Positions 24,556-36,268 of a DNA stretch of 64,000 nt are shown here, one piece after another. The first letter of the stretch is position 1. Every line of letters starts with the position of its first letter. This DNA is from Gyromitra esculenta (lineage: Eukaryota > Ascomycota > Pezizomycetes > Pezizales > Discinaceae): positions 124,001 through 188,000 of the forward strand of contig JBCAML010000022.1 of NCBI GenBank assembly GCA_038503075.1, written 5' to 3'. The notes under the pieces were generated by a model. It was not told the DNA's origin and did not search any database. It saw only the letters and a program-made list of their open reading frames with translations. A program made the position numbers and the translations under genes.

Positions 24556-24793
24556 CAGGGGGTAACGGCCGGATGGCGGACACGGTCTAATGGCAGACAG
24601 GGGGCTTGGGGCTTGACACAGAACTATCAAGAGGGTACAGGACTACTCTATAAATAGGGTACTGGTTTTCCAAAAATTGGGTAGCTTTTTTATAGTCCTG
24701 TACCCTCTCTATAGTCCTTGCCAAGTTTTTGCCAAGTAGACCTGGCCCCTGTCCGCCATTAGACCGTGTCCGCTATCCGGCCGTTACCCCCTG
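24556..24793. mobile_element. MITE family F with nested inner hairpin
   Basis: A 238-bp element flanked by TA on both sides. Its terminal inverted repeats are about 50 bp, beginning CAGGGGGTAACGGCCGGAT, with very few mismatches. Inside is a second inverted repeat: GAGGGTACAGGACTA on the left arm and TAGTCCTGTACCCTC on the right. The whole element can fold as a two-tier hairpin. No coding capacity. Confidence 0.85.
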
Positions 24794-27095
24794 TAGCAGG
24801 TCTCCAGGTTGCATATCGCTGTCGTCCAGCGTCCCCCGCCCACCGCCCACCGCCCCGCCTCAGGCGCCTCCTATACCGCCTACTTGATAGCAGGATCGAC
24901 TGCCATAGGAATCTCTCCAGCGGTCTTTACCTTACCTTCCATAAACCGGACGTGACCCTTTTAGAATATCCAAGCTTATCTCGGACTAAACCCGGTTACT
25001 CTTGTTTCTGTAGATTTACTTCGCTAGCTAGCTAGGCTGGTTTGGTGAGTACGTGTATGATCAATATTGATCTAGCTAAGGCTCCCGCATAGCCGAAACC
25101 ACAGTAGAGCCGCGCAGCCGTTGGCAATTCCTAGCCCATAGCCAGCGGATACAGCGAACTGGTTAAAGTAAGCCTAGGGTGTGGAGGGCTAGGGGAAGTA
25201 ATCATACATCACGTGAGGCCGCTGAATACTAGCTAAAAAATATAATCAGGCCTTTGAATACACAAGAAGTACATAGCAACAGAGAACCACACCAAAATTC
25301 CACATTACAGGAAAACCAAGCCAAGTGGACTCTCAGCCATGAGAGCAAAACAAACCAAATTTTGGATTGTTCACCTATTGTTTAACTAATCTAGACCTTG
25401 CTGTAGATTTAAAATATGGATTTTTGGTTGATATATAGCACTACTATTGTGGTGCGGGTTTTCGCTGTTTTGTATCCGTCTCGTACTCGAAGGCCTGATT
25501 ATATTTTTTGCAAGTATATGCGATGTTCACTCAACTGCGCGTCCAGCTCAACCACCCACCGAGAGTTTCTCGATCTTTTTAGTAAACGGAGGGCCGGTAG
25601 TGTGGGCTAACGGTACACGCAGATCCAGAAACCCGTGGCCAAGAAAGTGGTGGAAATTTATAACGTGTTATTGTTGCTTACTATCTATTTACCAGGCATA
25701 TTCAACCTGATTCACCAGATCATGATTTCCATTTACGGTTGGTGCGCTGGATTTTAATCTAGCCTGACGGTCTAAGGGATAGGTGGTGACGAGCTAAGGT
25801 TCCTGATAAGTCAGCAGCACGAGTGATATTCCGAGACGCAAGAGATCTTGTGCCGAGATTCACGAGGTATCACTCGTGGTTTTGAAAAGGCCGTATGTTG
25901 GAGCTATTGGTATCACATCCCAGCAGCACTAAGGGCTCGCCCTAGTAGATCTTTGGTAGTCGATCAGGTTTTGGGGGCCCGAGTTTTGTGACCATTGTAT
26001 TAGCTGAGCTACTGTATATGTGCCTGCTTTTGCCTGTATCGTTCGGTATCCTAAACGCAAGTGGCACCCGACCGCGCCCCAAAGCCCAATACTGTAGGTT
26101 GCAGATAGTGTATTATAATAGGCTATCTATTGCTTTACCTTAACATCGCTCTAGGGAGTTATTGGGTACTTGTATAGGATATCACTAGCCAGCAGATCGA
26201 TAATAGTATAAAATAACCGCGTTATCGGTCGTGGCGCTGACTCTCGCTAAAAGCAGACTTGGGTCGCTGGGGGGAAGAATCAAGTGGAGTGCAAGAGATA
26301 AGAAACACATCCTGAAAGAGAAATGAGATAGATGTAAGTGCCAGTGAGGTCTGGCGGTGTCAATGATCTCGGCACTTGTTTCGGCATCAATCACATTCGG
26401 CAAATGCTGCAATCAGTTGAGGTCCGCCGCTGAAGCTGTACAACCTTAATACATACTAAAACGCGTACGATCATACGATGAGAGGATTGTACAGAGTCTT
26501 TAAACTGTTGTGGTGGGGGTGGCAATTCCAACTGCACGAAGCACGCAGGTGTACACAAATACTCAGGTAGTAAATGCTGAGTCTCAGAATACGCTCTTCG
26601 CTAGACATAGCTTCTTCGAGCTGGGACTAATCCCGTAAAGGATATATCTATCGAGAGACAACTCAGCCTCAAGCTTAATCCAACGTACCGGTGTATGGTT
26701 GTACGAAGATGGCACAGGTCCCGCATATTATCTGTGTAGTGACCTCAGACAGTGGAAGACTCCGCTTCTAGCAAACACTAGCGTGTGCCTCCCCGGATTG
26801 TCAGATGGAGATCTCCGTCAGCGGCACGCGCATCTGGAACAGATAGCAGACTGGTAGCGAACGGCACTTGTGTGGCTGGCACGGGCAGCTCAAACGGTTG
26901 CTATTCATTGCTGCTCCTGTGCCGCTAGGGATCTGCGCTTGATGGTATGATTGTGACCCTTACAACGGTGTGTAGAAATCCGCCGTGGAAGAAGCAAAGC
27001 GGTATTCCAGCAACCAACATAACATGGTAGCAAAGGTCTCAACCAGTGCGCGAGGAAAAGCAAATACGCCACATCCTTCTTCGGCTGAGTAGGTG
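24794..27095. other. gene-poor region
   Basis: No supported gene. A GCTAGCTAGCTAGG run lies near 25022. Short ORFs here lack any recognisable feature. Confidence 0.5.
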
Positions 27096-27346
27096 CTCGT
27101 GGCCTAGGGTAAGAACCTGAAAACATGGGCGGTGAATTTGTATGGCGAAATATCCGTGCACCACGTCGTATTCGGGTCAGGGAAGAAGTTTAGAAGAAAC
27201 AAGGGATATCCTTGAGCAGGAACGATTGGCCAGGAGAGCTCGAGGTCAAGAATTGTAGGTTTCCCATTCACCGCATGGATATCCCTGGCCCGAGTAGCAT
27301 ACAAAGCCACACCCCACGTTTTCAGGTTCTTACCCTGGACCACGAG
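27096..27346. mobile_element. MITE family C, full copy
   Basis: A 251-bp element with about 31-bp terminal inverted repeats. The left arm reads CTCGTGGCCTAGGGTAAGAA and the right arm, reverse-complemented, CTCGTGGTCCAGGGTAAGAA. TA follows the right end; the left flank reads TG, possibly a mutated TA. The interior piece GTGAATTTGTATGGCGAAAT also occurs in a truncated copy at 44189. Confidence 0.75.
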
Positions 27347-27570
27347 TACGATACACGTTGGTAGTGAGTTATCTGCTCATCTCGGCATAGCTAGATATGA
27401 ACCATCTGAACCAACAGACACCGAAATACGAAGCAACCAGCTGCGACAGATCTTCAATCCGGCAGTGAATCTCCAGTCCTTCATGAAACAGACCCTATAG
27501 CTAACACTGCACAGCTGAATCCGTCCAACTCCAGACCCAGCACCCCCATCCCCCCTTTCCCACATTAACA

Positions 27571-27702
27571 ATGTCATCCCGCCCCCCTCACTGCATCCTC
27601 GCCCCCCTCGATACCCTAGGACCCACCCTCCCCACCCTCTGCTTCGCCCACTACGCCACACCCGCGGTCAAAGCCCTCCCAGGCCCCACCCGCATGCAGT
27701 AA
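27571..27702 (+). pseudogene. possible truncated acyltransferase N-terminus
   Basis: A 43-codon GC-rich ORF starts MSSRPPHCILAPLDTLGPTL and contains LPTLCFAHYATPAVKALPGP. This resembles the opening of fungal BAHD-type/transferase-family proteins (conserved L-x2-LD-x4-P). It stops within 45 codons and no remaining domain is visible downstream. If real it is a relic. The resemblance comes from memory of the family, without alignment, so confidence is low. Confidence 0.2.
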
Positions 27703-29187
27703 AACCATCTCGACAACCAGCCAACTGGTTCGCCATTTGCAAGCTGCGCACCCTCGCCAGCGGCCCCTGAGAGGGTGAGGTATGAGGGGACCATGGGCCT
27801 TTTTTTGTGGGATAGCTGGGTTCCGTGGGTCTGATCAATTGGGGGTTTGGTTGGAGGCTGCTTGCGTTTATTCGTGTGCTGTACGTGTGTATAGACTTTG
27901 TTGGCAGTGTTGAGTCTTGAATGGTGAGTATTTGAGTCTGTGCAGATACCAAATATAAGTACCGAGTATGTATAGAGACAATAAACAAGAGCTTAATCTA
28001 TCCTGTCCCATTTTATCTCTACAGAGTTACATCAAGAAAACACTCCACCCAAAATATAAACAGAGAATCCGTGGTTCCAAATCCACCTGAAAACTCACCT
28101 GTTAACTAACTGGCACAAGTTCAAGCACAAACTCGAGATATGCTAACATGCTATACATCCCATCATACCCACCACCTACAACCCTTACAACCCTTACAAC
28201 CCAGTCCAACCCGCAAAGAAAAGAAAAGAAAAACTATGCTTTAATGTAACACCTACAGCAAAGAGCAAGAAGGGATATTTTTCCAGCCGAACAGCATAGT
28301 TTAGCTGCAAGCCGGGTTCTAAGAAACGGTGTTTTGGGAGTGGGATTTTCAGTTTTCAATTTTTTTTAGATTTTGTTTTATTTTTGCGAGTTTTTCTAGT
28401 TTTTTTTTTTTTTTGGACCTTTAGAAGCACCGTAATTATAACCTCCGACCTGAATGTACCCGGTGTAGTATACCTAGTGAATAAACAGCAACAACCCACA
28501 CACAGCCCTCCAAGCAACCCAAGACTAGTCAGCAGCCCCCCACAGACGTCAAACTAAGCTTTCCCCGCCAAGCCCGATCTGCAGCACCCCACCCCGACCC
28601 TGCCAACCCTGCCAACCCGGCCAACCCTACCTGGTCTGGACACAGCACAGCACAGCACAGCGCCTCACACAGTATCACTCGCGCGTCTGGCTAGCTACAT
28701 GTAGCTGCAGCTGTAGCTCACACATATCGTTGTTTCTGGGCTTTTGTTGTTTTGTTTTCGGTCGTTCTTGGAGCGATATGTGGATCTTTTTATTTTTGTT
28801 TTTTGTTTCTGTTTTTTGTTTTTTTCTTGGGCTACGGACGGTGGTGTGTGGAAACTATGTAGTAGTAGCAAAAAAAAAAAAAAAACTGGTTCTAATTGGT
28901 GGGGAAGGGAAGGAAGGAGGGGGGGGAAACAGGCAGACTGCACGCGTGGACAAGAGTAGCAAGAGCAGAATTCCCGCTGGGAGCCGGTTGGGATGTGAGG
29001 AAAAGGGAGAGAGGGAGGGGGTAAATGGGACGTAGAGAGGTGTAGAGATAGAGGTAGAGGTTGGTAAGGAACTGGGATATCTATAGCTACAGCCCCTTCA
29101 GTGCTATCTAGAGTTTAAAGTCCGGCACACGATAACTACAACGATCAGTACAGTACCTCATCAATGGGAAGAGGGTGGGGAGTCTAC
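27703..29187. other. intergenic region, low-complexity
   Basis: Contains poly-T and poly-A runs, short direct repeats (CAACCCTTACAACCC near 28180; CACAGCACAGCACAGCA near 28640) and one TACATGTA palindrome at 28696. No gene supported. The right end probably includes the 3' end of the aminotransferase transcript. Confidence 0.5.
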
Positions 29188-30450
29188 TCACCTCCATTCT
29201 GATTCCACCTCACCGTACTGTCTCTCCTCCATCCACTTCCACATTCTCTCCGCGAGCACGCCCGCCTCCTTCCCTTCCTGCAGCGGCACCATGATATCCC
29301 TCTGCGTCCCGCCCACCCCGCCGTCCCACGCAATCCTCCTAATCGGGCTCACGACCGCCGCCGTGCCGCTCCCAAACGCCTCCAGCAGCCGCCCTTCGTC
29401 CGCCGCCTGGGCCATCTCCGCGATTGTGTATTTGCGCTCACTCACGGCCCAGCCCTCGGGCACTAGAAACTCCCTCGCGAGCGCGAGCACGCAGTCCCTC
29501 GTCACCCCCTCCAATATGGTCCCGTCCAGCGGCGCCGTGACGAGCTCCTTGCGTCCGTCCGGCGTGATCCACGCCGTAAACAGGTTCATCGTCCCCACCT
29601 CCGTCACGTACCCCTCCTCGCCAAAGAGCCACAGGTTCTGGTGGAACCCGCGGGCGGCGGCCTCGATCTGCGGCACGATGCACGGCGCGTAGTTGCCGCC
29701 GAGCTTCATGTTGCCGACGCCGCCGGGCCACGCGCGCACGTAGCTGCTCGTCGCCTCGAGACTGACCGCCTTGAAGCCGGTGGGGTAGTACGGGCCGACG
29801 GGGGACGCGATGAGGTACAGCAGGGCGCTGCCGGGGGGGCCGACGCCGAGGGTGCGCTGGGTGCCGATCATGGTGGGGCGGAGGTAGAGGGAGTAGCCGC
29901 GCTTGGACGGGATGAAGGCTTTGTCGACGGCGACGAAGGCGGAGACGCATTTGATCATCTCGTCGGCGTCGAATGTGGGCAGGGCGATGCGCTTCGAGGA
30001 GGCGTTGAGGCGCGCCATGTTCTTGTGGGGGCGGAAGAGACGGGTGTGGCCGGCGGGGTCGACGTAGGCCTTCATGCCCTCGAAGCAGGCGAAGGAGTAG
30101 TGGAACACGCAGGTTGCGGGGTCGAGGGAGAGGTTCTGGTACGGGGTTATGCGCGGGGCGGACCAGCCGGCGGTGGAGGTCCATTCGATCGAGAGCATGT
30201 GGTCTGGGGGGGTTAGCATTAGTATTGAGTATGGAGTGGTGGGGGGAGGGGGGGGGGAATTGCCTGAGAAGGTTCGGCCAAAGACGAGTTCTTCGGGCTT
30301 CAGCATGGTCTTGGGGGTCTGGGTGCGTGTTACTATCAGTCTGCTGGCGTCAATGTCGGGCAGAGCCTGTTTCGTCTGGACGCTGTAGGTCCTGGGGCCA
30401 TTGAGGGCCATGCGCGGGGCGCAGGCACGGCGGAGAGAGAAGCGCAGCAT
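29188..30450 (-). CDS. BAT1: branched-chain-amino-acid aminotransferase, mitochondrial
   Basis: PLP-dependent class IV aminotransferase that interconverts Leu/Ile/Val and their 2-oxo acids, the last step of their synthesis and first of their breakdown. Model: exon 1 30450-30264 and exon 2 30203-29188, giving 400 aa. The N-terminus (MLRFSLRRACAPRMALNGPR) is Arg-rich and lacks acids, typical of a mitochondrial presequence. Family signatures include HYSFACFEGMKAY, the PLP-lysine region (GNMKLGGNYAP) and the substrate-side EVGTMNLF. The intron is GC-AG (CAG|GCAATT ... GCTAACCCCCCCAG), is 60 nt long and contains no stop. Removing it restores the conserved RTFSDHMLSIEW. Start chosen at 30450 because the upstream in-frame extension has no ATG and lies in promoter-like sequence. 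Coding DNA is much richer in GC than its surroundings. Confidence 0.93.
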   Translation of the reverse strand: MLRFSLRRACAPRMALNGPRTYSVQTKQALPDIDASRLIVTRTQTPKTMLKPEELVFGRTFSGNSPPPPPTTPYSILMLTPPDHMLSIEWTSTAGWSAPRITPYQNLSLDPATCVFHYSFACFEGMKAYVDPAGHTRLFRPHKNMARLNASSKRIALPTFDADEMIKCVSAFVAVDKAFIPSKRGYSLYLRPTMIGTQRTLGVGPPGSALLYLIASPVGPYYPTGFKAVSLEATSSYVRAWPGGVGNMKLGGNYAPCIVPQIEAAARGFHQNLWLFGEEGYVTEVGTMNLFTAWITPDGRKELVTAPLDGTILEGVTRDCVLALAREFLVPEGWAVSERKYTIAEMAQAADEGRLLEAFGSGTAAVVSPIRRIAWDGGVGGTQRDIMVPLQEGKEAGVLAERMWKWMEERQYGEVESEWR

Positions 30451-31174
30451 TGCAGAGGATGGAGTGGAGAGGGAGGGAGAGGGAGGGAGAAGAGGGAGAA
30501 TTATATAGAGAGTGTGCAATATCAGACAGTCTGGCTGGTGCGACTGTCGACTGTCGTGGGCGCGTCGGAGAAGTCTGACGGGGGAGAAACACCGCCCGGA
30601 GAAAGCTGGTGGAGAGCATACGACGAGAATGTTGCTGCTGCAGTATCACCACTCTTTCCATCTCTATCAGCGCACAGCAGGAAACCCCTCATCGGAGACG
30701 TGTGCGGGGATTCTTTATTCTCTTATTCTGTGCATCTATTCTTGCAGTGTTCTTCTGTCTGTGCCCCTTTCAGCCGCATCCCGCTGGGACGTCTTTCTGT
30801 CTTCCTCTTCTCTCTCTCTGTCGTGTGTTGTGGCTGCTGTGGCTCTTCCCGATTCTGTGGCCATTCGCGCACTGCAGCTTCCCTGTGCTGCTGCTTCTGA
30901 TTCGCCGTCTCTTCTCCAGCCAGGCACTCTGTGATTGTCTTCACGATAACCCCCCATACCTATACACCCCCACTGCTGCCAATCGCTGTTCGCACGCCTG
31001 CATCCAGAGCTGCAGCTGCCTTGCTGCGGATCTAAATACACTGTCTGCCCGTCGAGGCTCTCCAGGCGAGAATCCCAGCTGTGCTATCTCCACCACAGCT
31101 CTAGCCTCGACTTCACCACATCTCCTCCACCACCACCACCACCACCACCACCACTCAACCACCACCCCGCCGCC
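30451..31174. promoter_or_regulatory. divergent promoter region, BAT1 and SCY1
   Basis: The two genes are transcribed away from each other across this 724-bp interval, so it must hold both promoters and 5' leaders. Pyrimidine-rich tracts run towards SCY1, and a (CAC)n run of about 30 bp lies at about 31126-31155, just before the SCY1 start codon. No binding site is claimed. Confidence 0.5.
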
Positions 31175-34147
31175 ATGTTCTCCAACGCCCTCAAGTCCTT
31201 CTCCTCAAACATCTCCTCAAACTACATCCTCTCCCCCGCCCCCGTCTCCCACTCCGGCCCCTGGAAGATCCACGACGCCAAAAAGAAGAAAACAAACCAG
31301 TCCGTCTCCGTCTGGGTCTTTGATCGCAAATCCCTCGACTCGGGTGGCGGCGGCGGCGGCTCTAGCCTCTCCCTCCGCGGGAGCGGTGGGAGCTCCCGCG
31401 ACGGCCTCAGAGCGGCCCAAGACGAGGTTGTCGAGCGGCTCAAGAAGGAGGCGAGCCTGCTCGCGCGTCTGCGACACCCGTGTGTGCTCGAGCTCGTGGA
31501 GCCGGTGGAGGAGACGCGGGGAGGAGGCCTGATGTTTGCGTCGGAGCCGGTGATGTGTAGTCTGGGAGTGCTGCTCGCGGAGAAGGACGAAGAGGAGGGC
31601 AGGGGCGGCAGTGCCAGGCGGAGGAGCAGGGAGGTGGATATCGACGAGCTGGAGATTCAGAAGGGGCTTTTGCAGATTGGAAAGGCGCTCGAGTTCTTGC
31701 ACGAGAGTGCGGCTTTGGTGCATGGGAATCTCACCCCGGAGGCTGTCGTGATTAATGCCAAGGTGCGTGCTGCTATGTCGCGAGTGATAGATGGATGGAG
31801 GGGGAGCTTTTTGGAGCTTTGGTTGAGCTTCATGGCTCCAAGCTCCTGGTACATCTTCTAGCTATTCACTCCCTCCGCTCTTGATTGCTCCCGATTCGTA
31901 TAGCTAACTTTCTACATAGTCTGACTGGAAACTGACATCCCTCTCATTCACCATATCTTCAATCTCTCCTCCTCTCCCCCCCTCGTTCGACCCCCGCCTT
32001 CCCTCCTTCGTCCAGCACTCCCTCGACTTTGCCGCCCCAGACCTCACATTGGACTCTGCCCTCTCTCCCTCCTCCGACCTCTTCTCCCTTGGCCTGCTCA
32101 TAGTGGCCCTCTACAACCACCCGCATCGGTCTCCCCTCGAAACCCACAACTCCCCCTCAACCTACCGCCGTCTCCTCACCTCCGCCTCCACCACCCCCTC
32201 CCCCCACAACAACTACCTCAGCACCCGCCCCCTCCCTCGGCCCCTCGTCGACACCCTCCTCCCCTCGCTCCTAACCCGGCACCCCTCCACCCGCTGCACC
32301 GCGCGCGAATTCCAGCAAAGCCCCTACTTTGACAACATTCTCGTCTCCGCACTGCGCTTCCTCGACGCCCTCCCCGCCAAAACGCCCTCCGAGAAAGCCG
32401 CATTCATGCGCGGCCTCCCCAAGATCCTCCCCCAATTCCCGCGCGGCGTGCTCGAGAAAAAGGTGCTCCCGGGCCTCGTCGAGGAGCTGCGCGACGAGAG
32501 CATGCTGGCCCTTATCCTGCCAAACATATTCGCAATCGCCGACGGCGGCAGCGCGCGTCTATTCCAAGAACGGGTGCTCGGGCGCCTCAAAGAGGTATTC
32601 ACCGCCACCCCGTCCACCTCCACCACCTCCGCAGCCGCAGCCGCAGCCAAAACCGTTGATGCGGGCCGCGAAGGCGGTCTCACGGTGGTGCTGATGCACC
32701 TCGGCACCATCATGGAGAAAACGACGAGCCGCGAGTTCAAAGACGACATACTGCCGATCTACCACCTCGCGCTCGAGTCGACAACGCATGCGCTGCAGGA
32801 CCTCGCGCTGCGCAGCCTGGGGGTCATGTTGCCGAAACTGGACTTCCCGACGCTGAAGGGGGAGGTGTTCCCCGTGGTCGCGGCGGTGTTCACGAAGACT
32901 GCGTCGCTGGGGATCAAGATCCGGGGGCTGGAGGCGTTTAAGGTGCTGTGTGGGGGGATGCCGCAGAGCGTGCAGGATGATGATGCGTATTCGAAGCAGC
33001 GCGCGACGAGGAAGGAGGATTGTCCGGCGCTGGATAAGTATACGATTCAAGAGAAGGTGGTGCCGCTGCTGAAGGGGATCAAGACGAAGGAGCCGGCGGT
33101 GATGATGGCGGCTCTGGAGGTGTTTGCGCAGATTGGGGGCATATGTGATCGTGAGGTTGTGGCGATGGAGCTGCTGCCGGGGCTGTGGACTATGAGTTTT
33201 GGACCGTTGTTGGGACTTTCGCAGGTTTGTGAGCTCTTTGTGGTGGACGGGATGAGTGCTGATTTGTGGGTGCGTAGTTTCAAGCTTTCATGGCGACAAT
33301 TAAATCCCTTTCGCTGAAAATCGAACAAGAGCAAACCCGCAAACTCCAGGAACTCGGCACTTCCACCGCCCCCACCGCCAACAACGACTTCCTCTCCTTC
33401 GGCGGCATCCCCGGCACCTCCAGACCCCTCTCCACCAGCGGCGACGCCGAATTCGAGAACCTCGTCTTCGGCAAGTCCATCAGCAACGGAACCAGCACTC
33501 CCGTCAACTGGAACACCACTCCCGCCCCACCTCCGCGGAAAACCGAAACTCCCGCCTTCAGCTGGAGCACCCCGGCCACCACCCCCGCCAGCACACCCAT
33601 GGGGATCGGCTCGCTGTCGCCCCAGCGACTGCCATCGCGGACTATGACACCGGACACATTCACGCCCATGACGCCTTCCAACGCCCTCGGGATGGGAATG
33701 ACCATCTCGCAGCCTCTCACCCCGCAGCCATCAATCGGCTTCGGCAGCACAACAGCCCTCCGCCCACCCCCGTCGTCAACCCAGGATTCGATAAATATGC
33801 CAATCGACTGGTCCTCGGCACTATCGCCCCAGAAACCACCCTTCACGGTACCACTGACACCGAAGCCAGCAACCCAATACACGCCCCCAACCTACCAGAA
33901 CAGGAGTAGTAACGGCGCGTCGCACGGGTTCCAGTCCGTGCAGGAGAGCCATCATCCGACGATACTGTACGGACAGACGCGGCTGCAGACGGCCCCGCCG
34001 ACGAGCAGTGCGGGTGCGGGTGGGGCGTTTGCGGGGTTTATGATTCCGCCGCCGCCATCGGGCGGGGGGATGAATTTGGTTATTGGGAGTGGGAGGAAGA
34101 AGGGGGAGGAGAAGAGGGGGCTGGATCAGTGGGAGAGTTTGTTGTAG
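31175..34147 (+). CDS. SCY1: SCY1-like pseudokinase
   Basis: Model: exons 31175-31762, 31920-33224 and 33278-34147, all joined in phase 0, giving 920 aa. Residues about 1-300 form a protein-kinase fold that lacks catalytic residues: HGNL replaces the HRD motif near residue 185, and the DFG position reads within SDWKLTSLSF. Residues about 320-620 are HEAT-like helices (VLPGLVEELRDESMLALILP; ALRSLGVMLPKLDFP). The rest is Ser/Thr/Pro-rich and ends in a Gly/Met-rich tail. The family (yeast Scy1, animal SCYL2) works in clathrin-linked trafficking at the trans-Golgi and endosomes. The conserved joint FQAFMATIKSLS supports the third exon, and the first intron has a GCTAAC branch site. A Gly-rich insert (near residues 56-74) interrupts the kinase N-lobe. 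Confidence 0.93.
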
Positions 34148-34425
34148 GTTGTAGGTTGTGGGGTTGTGGGGTTGTAGGTTGCGGGTTTTTTTTGGGGTTT
34201 TTTTTTCGGGATTGGGAAGCGGGAGTCTATTTTTGGCTTTTTTTTTTGGTGGGTGTGGAAAAGTTTAGATGTTTTTTTTTTCCTTCCTTTCTTTCTTTCT
34301 TTCTTTTGGTTATTATTTTGAAATGGGTGGTGGTGGTGGCGGCGGCGGTGGTGGTGGTGTAGTAGCGAAACGTGCAGTAATGAAGTAATTCGAGATTGAT
34401 TATAGGGCTCCATAGCACGCCACTA

Positions 34426-34707
34426 CTCATGTCGCCAGATTTATAATGCCAGATGACTAAAGTCTGACTATGGATACTGAACAAGAAAATGGGTCCTAGA
34501 CACCGGTGAAATCCCCACAGGAAGCTCGATTTTTCAACAGCCACAGGATATAGAAAATTATAATAATTAAGATACATTGTCTAAAGTGTGCTGAAGTTGC
34601 TGCCGCTCTCAAATGCTACTTTTTCCTTGTATCTCATACCACAGACATGATAATTCTGACCTTAGTCATAATTTAGTTATCTGGCATTATAAATCTGGCG
34701 ACATGAG
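34426..34707. mobile_element. MITE family G
   Basis: A 282-bp element with about 36-bp inverted repeats (left arm CTCATGTCGCCAGATTTATA) flanked by TA on both sides. It sits just downstream of SCY1. Only one mismatch is visible in the outer arms (GATGACTAA against GATAACTAA), suggesting a recent copy. Non-coding. Confidence 0.85.
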
Positions 34708-36268
34708 TAGTAGAAGAAGAAGAAGAAGAAGCAGCTATTCCCACTCCTCAAACCCGCCTCAGAAGCAAAAGACACGCTTCGCGGACTCGCAACACACGCC
34801 TCTTCCCCAGGACGCGGAATAAACTCTAGCCCATAGCTAAGTGGCATGCTCTACTATATATTAGCTGTGCTTGAATCTCACAGCTATTCCGTTCCGCCCC
34901 CATCTTGGAGAAAGCACACGGGGCTTCAACCAAAGGCACTTCGACCTATAAGTAAGTTGAGGTTTAAGGAGTGTGGGCTGGGTAGGGTAAGCTTTCCTGC
35001 ATAGGCGCGGCAGGAGCGGTACAGCGAGCTAGAGGTGGTTGATGTCCGTTAGCGTGCATCATCGGCGATCACTCGGTCGGTCTGTAGGCGGGTGCCATGC
35101 ATGGCCTCGTACATAGAGACGAGTCGAGGCGGATTGCTGGATCTTGCACAAGTGTTCTAAGGAAAAAGAAAAAAGGAAAAAAAAGGGTTGTCTCATTCCA
35201 GGACATGATAGTCTGTGTCTCCTCCTTTCCAAATAAAAGCAGAATTGGGCAGGAAATATAATAGACTGTTCTGGCCTCCTCTGCTCGCTTGTTGTTACCC
35301 TACCGAGAGTTCGAGGCTCTAGACGGTACTTGAGATCAGCCCCATTCGCCGAATGTATGTGGATGTGGATGTGAATGTGTACGTGTAGTTCTTTACGCTT
35401 TTAGCCTTGGGGGGGCTGCTGGCTTTGCGGACTCTTGGTGCATGGCGATCCTCATTGAGGGGGGCGGATCGCAATTGGTGGATTGTGGAGGCGAGGCGAG
35501 GCGAGGCGGGAAATTCTACTGGTTTTCAAGTGGGAATTGGTTCTAGGGGGCTGAGGTAGCTACAGTCTTTGGATGATCCCGATGGTAACGTCATGGAATA
35601 TCACTCGCACATAACAGTTAGTGGCGGTTGGAGATATCAGGACTCCTGATACGCCATCTCGATATGGATATTTTACATTCCATCATTTGTTGTTCAATTT
35701 TACGTGGATTCCGTTCACCTTGGCAGTATTCAGGCCGTAGAAGCTATTGCAAGCGCTGGTTAAGTACATGGTAGCCAGGCCACTGTACTTGCATACGAAG
35801 AAAAGCTTTTTTGGCTTGAGGTTGATCTAAAAAGCGAAAAAAATAAATAAGTAGATGAATACCTATTCTCAGACCCTTCTTCAGCAGTCGGTATGTAATT
35901 ACAAACGCTCGGGTTTTATTCAAGAACATTAGTATTCGGCTGGCTACGGTTGAAGATATCGAGCTCCCTAATATAGCTTCATACAAATGTCCCCTCCACT
36001 AAAGTGTCTATAAGGGTTTCCATAAGCTTTAAATTATCGGGTAGGCGTTAAATAAAATTTGTAGGAGCTACTTCGGGCACCAATCAAGTCTAGGTCTATG
36101 ATAGAGCCCCATTACAACTATACAAGTCACTTCACTATACATAGCGAGAAGGGTTGTTTGTACTTCATGGAAGTTATAGTTATCTACGCTAAGATTTTGA
36201 AATATGTGATATTCTTGCAACTTCAATCAGACATGAAATCATGGTTAAACAGAGAAAGCTGCTTAGAG
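34708..36268. other. intergenic region
   Basis: Contains an (AGA)n tract just after the MITE and a GGCGA direct repeat near 35491. An 80-codon minus ORF (35986-35744) is protein-like but unrecognised; it could be a further relic linked to the ankyrin gene. No firm gene. Confidence 0.4.

Noticed and set aside
29438..30216. Long ORFs in other frames over the aminotransferase (248 aa minus, 191 aa plus)
   Set aside because: Arg/His/Pro- or Gly/Val-biased shadows caused by GC-rich third positions of the real gene.
30609..31532. 307-codon plus ORF upstream of SCY1
   Set aside because: Low-complexity His/Thr/Pro translation of a CAC repeat; overlaps the SCY1 coding frame.
35303..35320. tRNA-like T-arm (GAGAG TTCGAGG CTCT)
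   Set aside because: Only the T-arm pairs; no matching acceptor or anticodon arm upstream.
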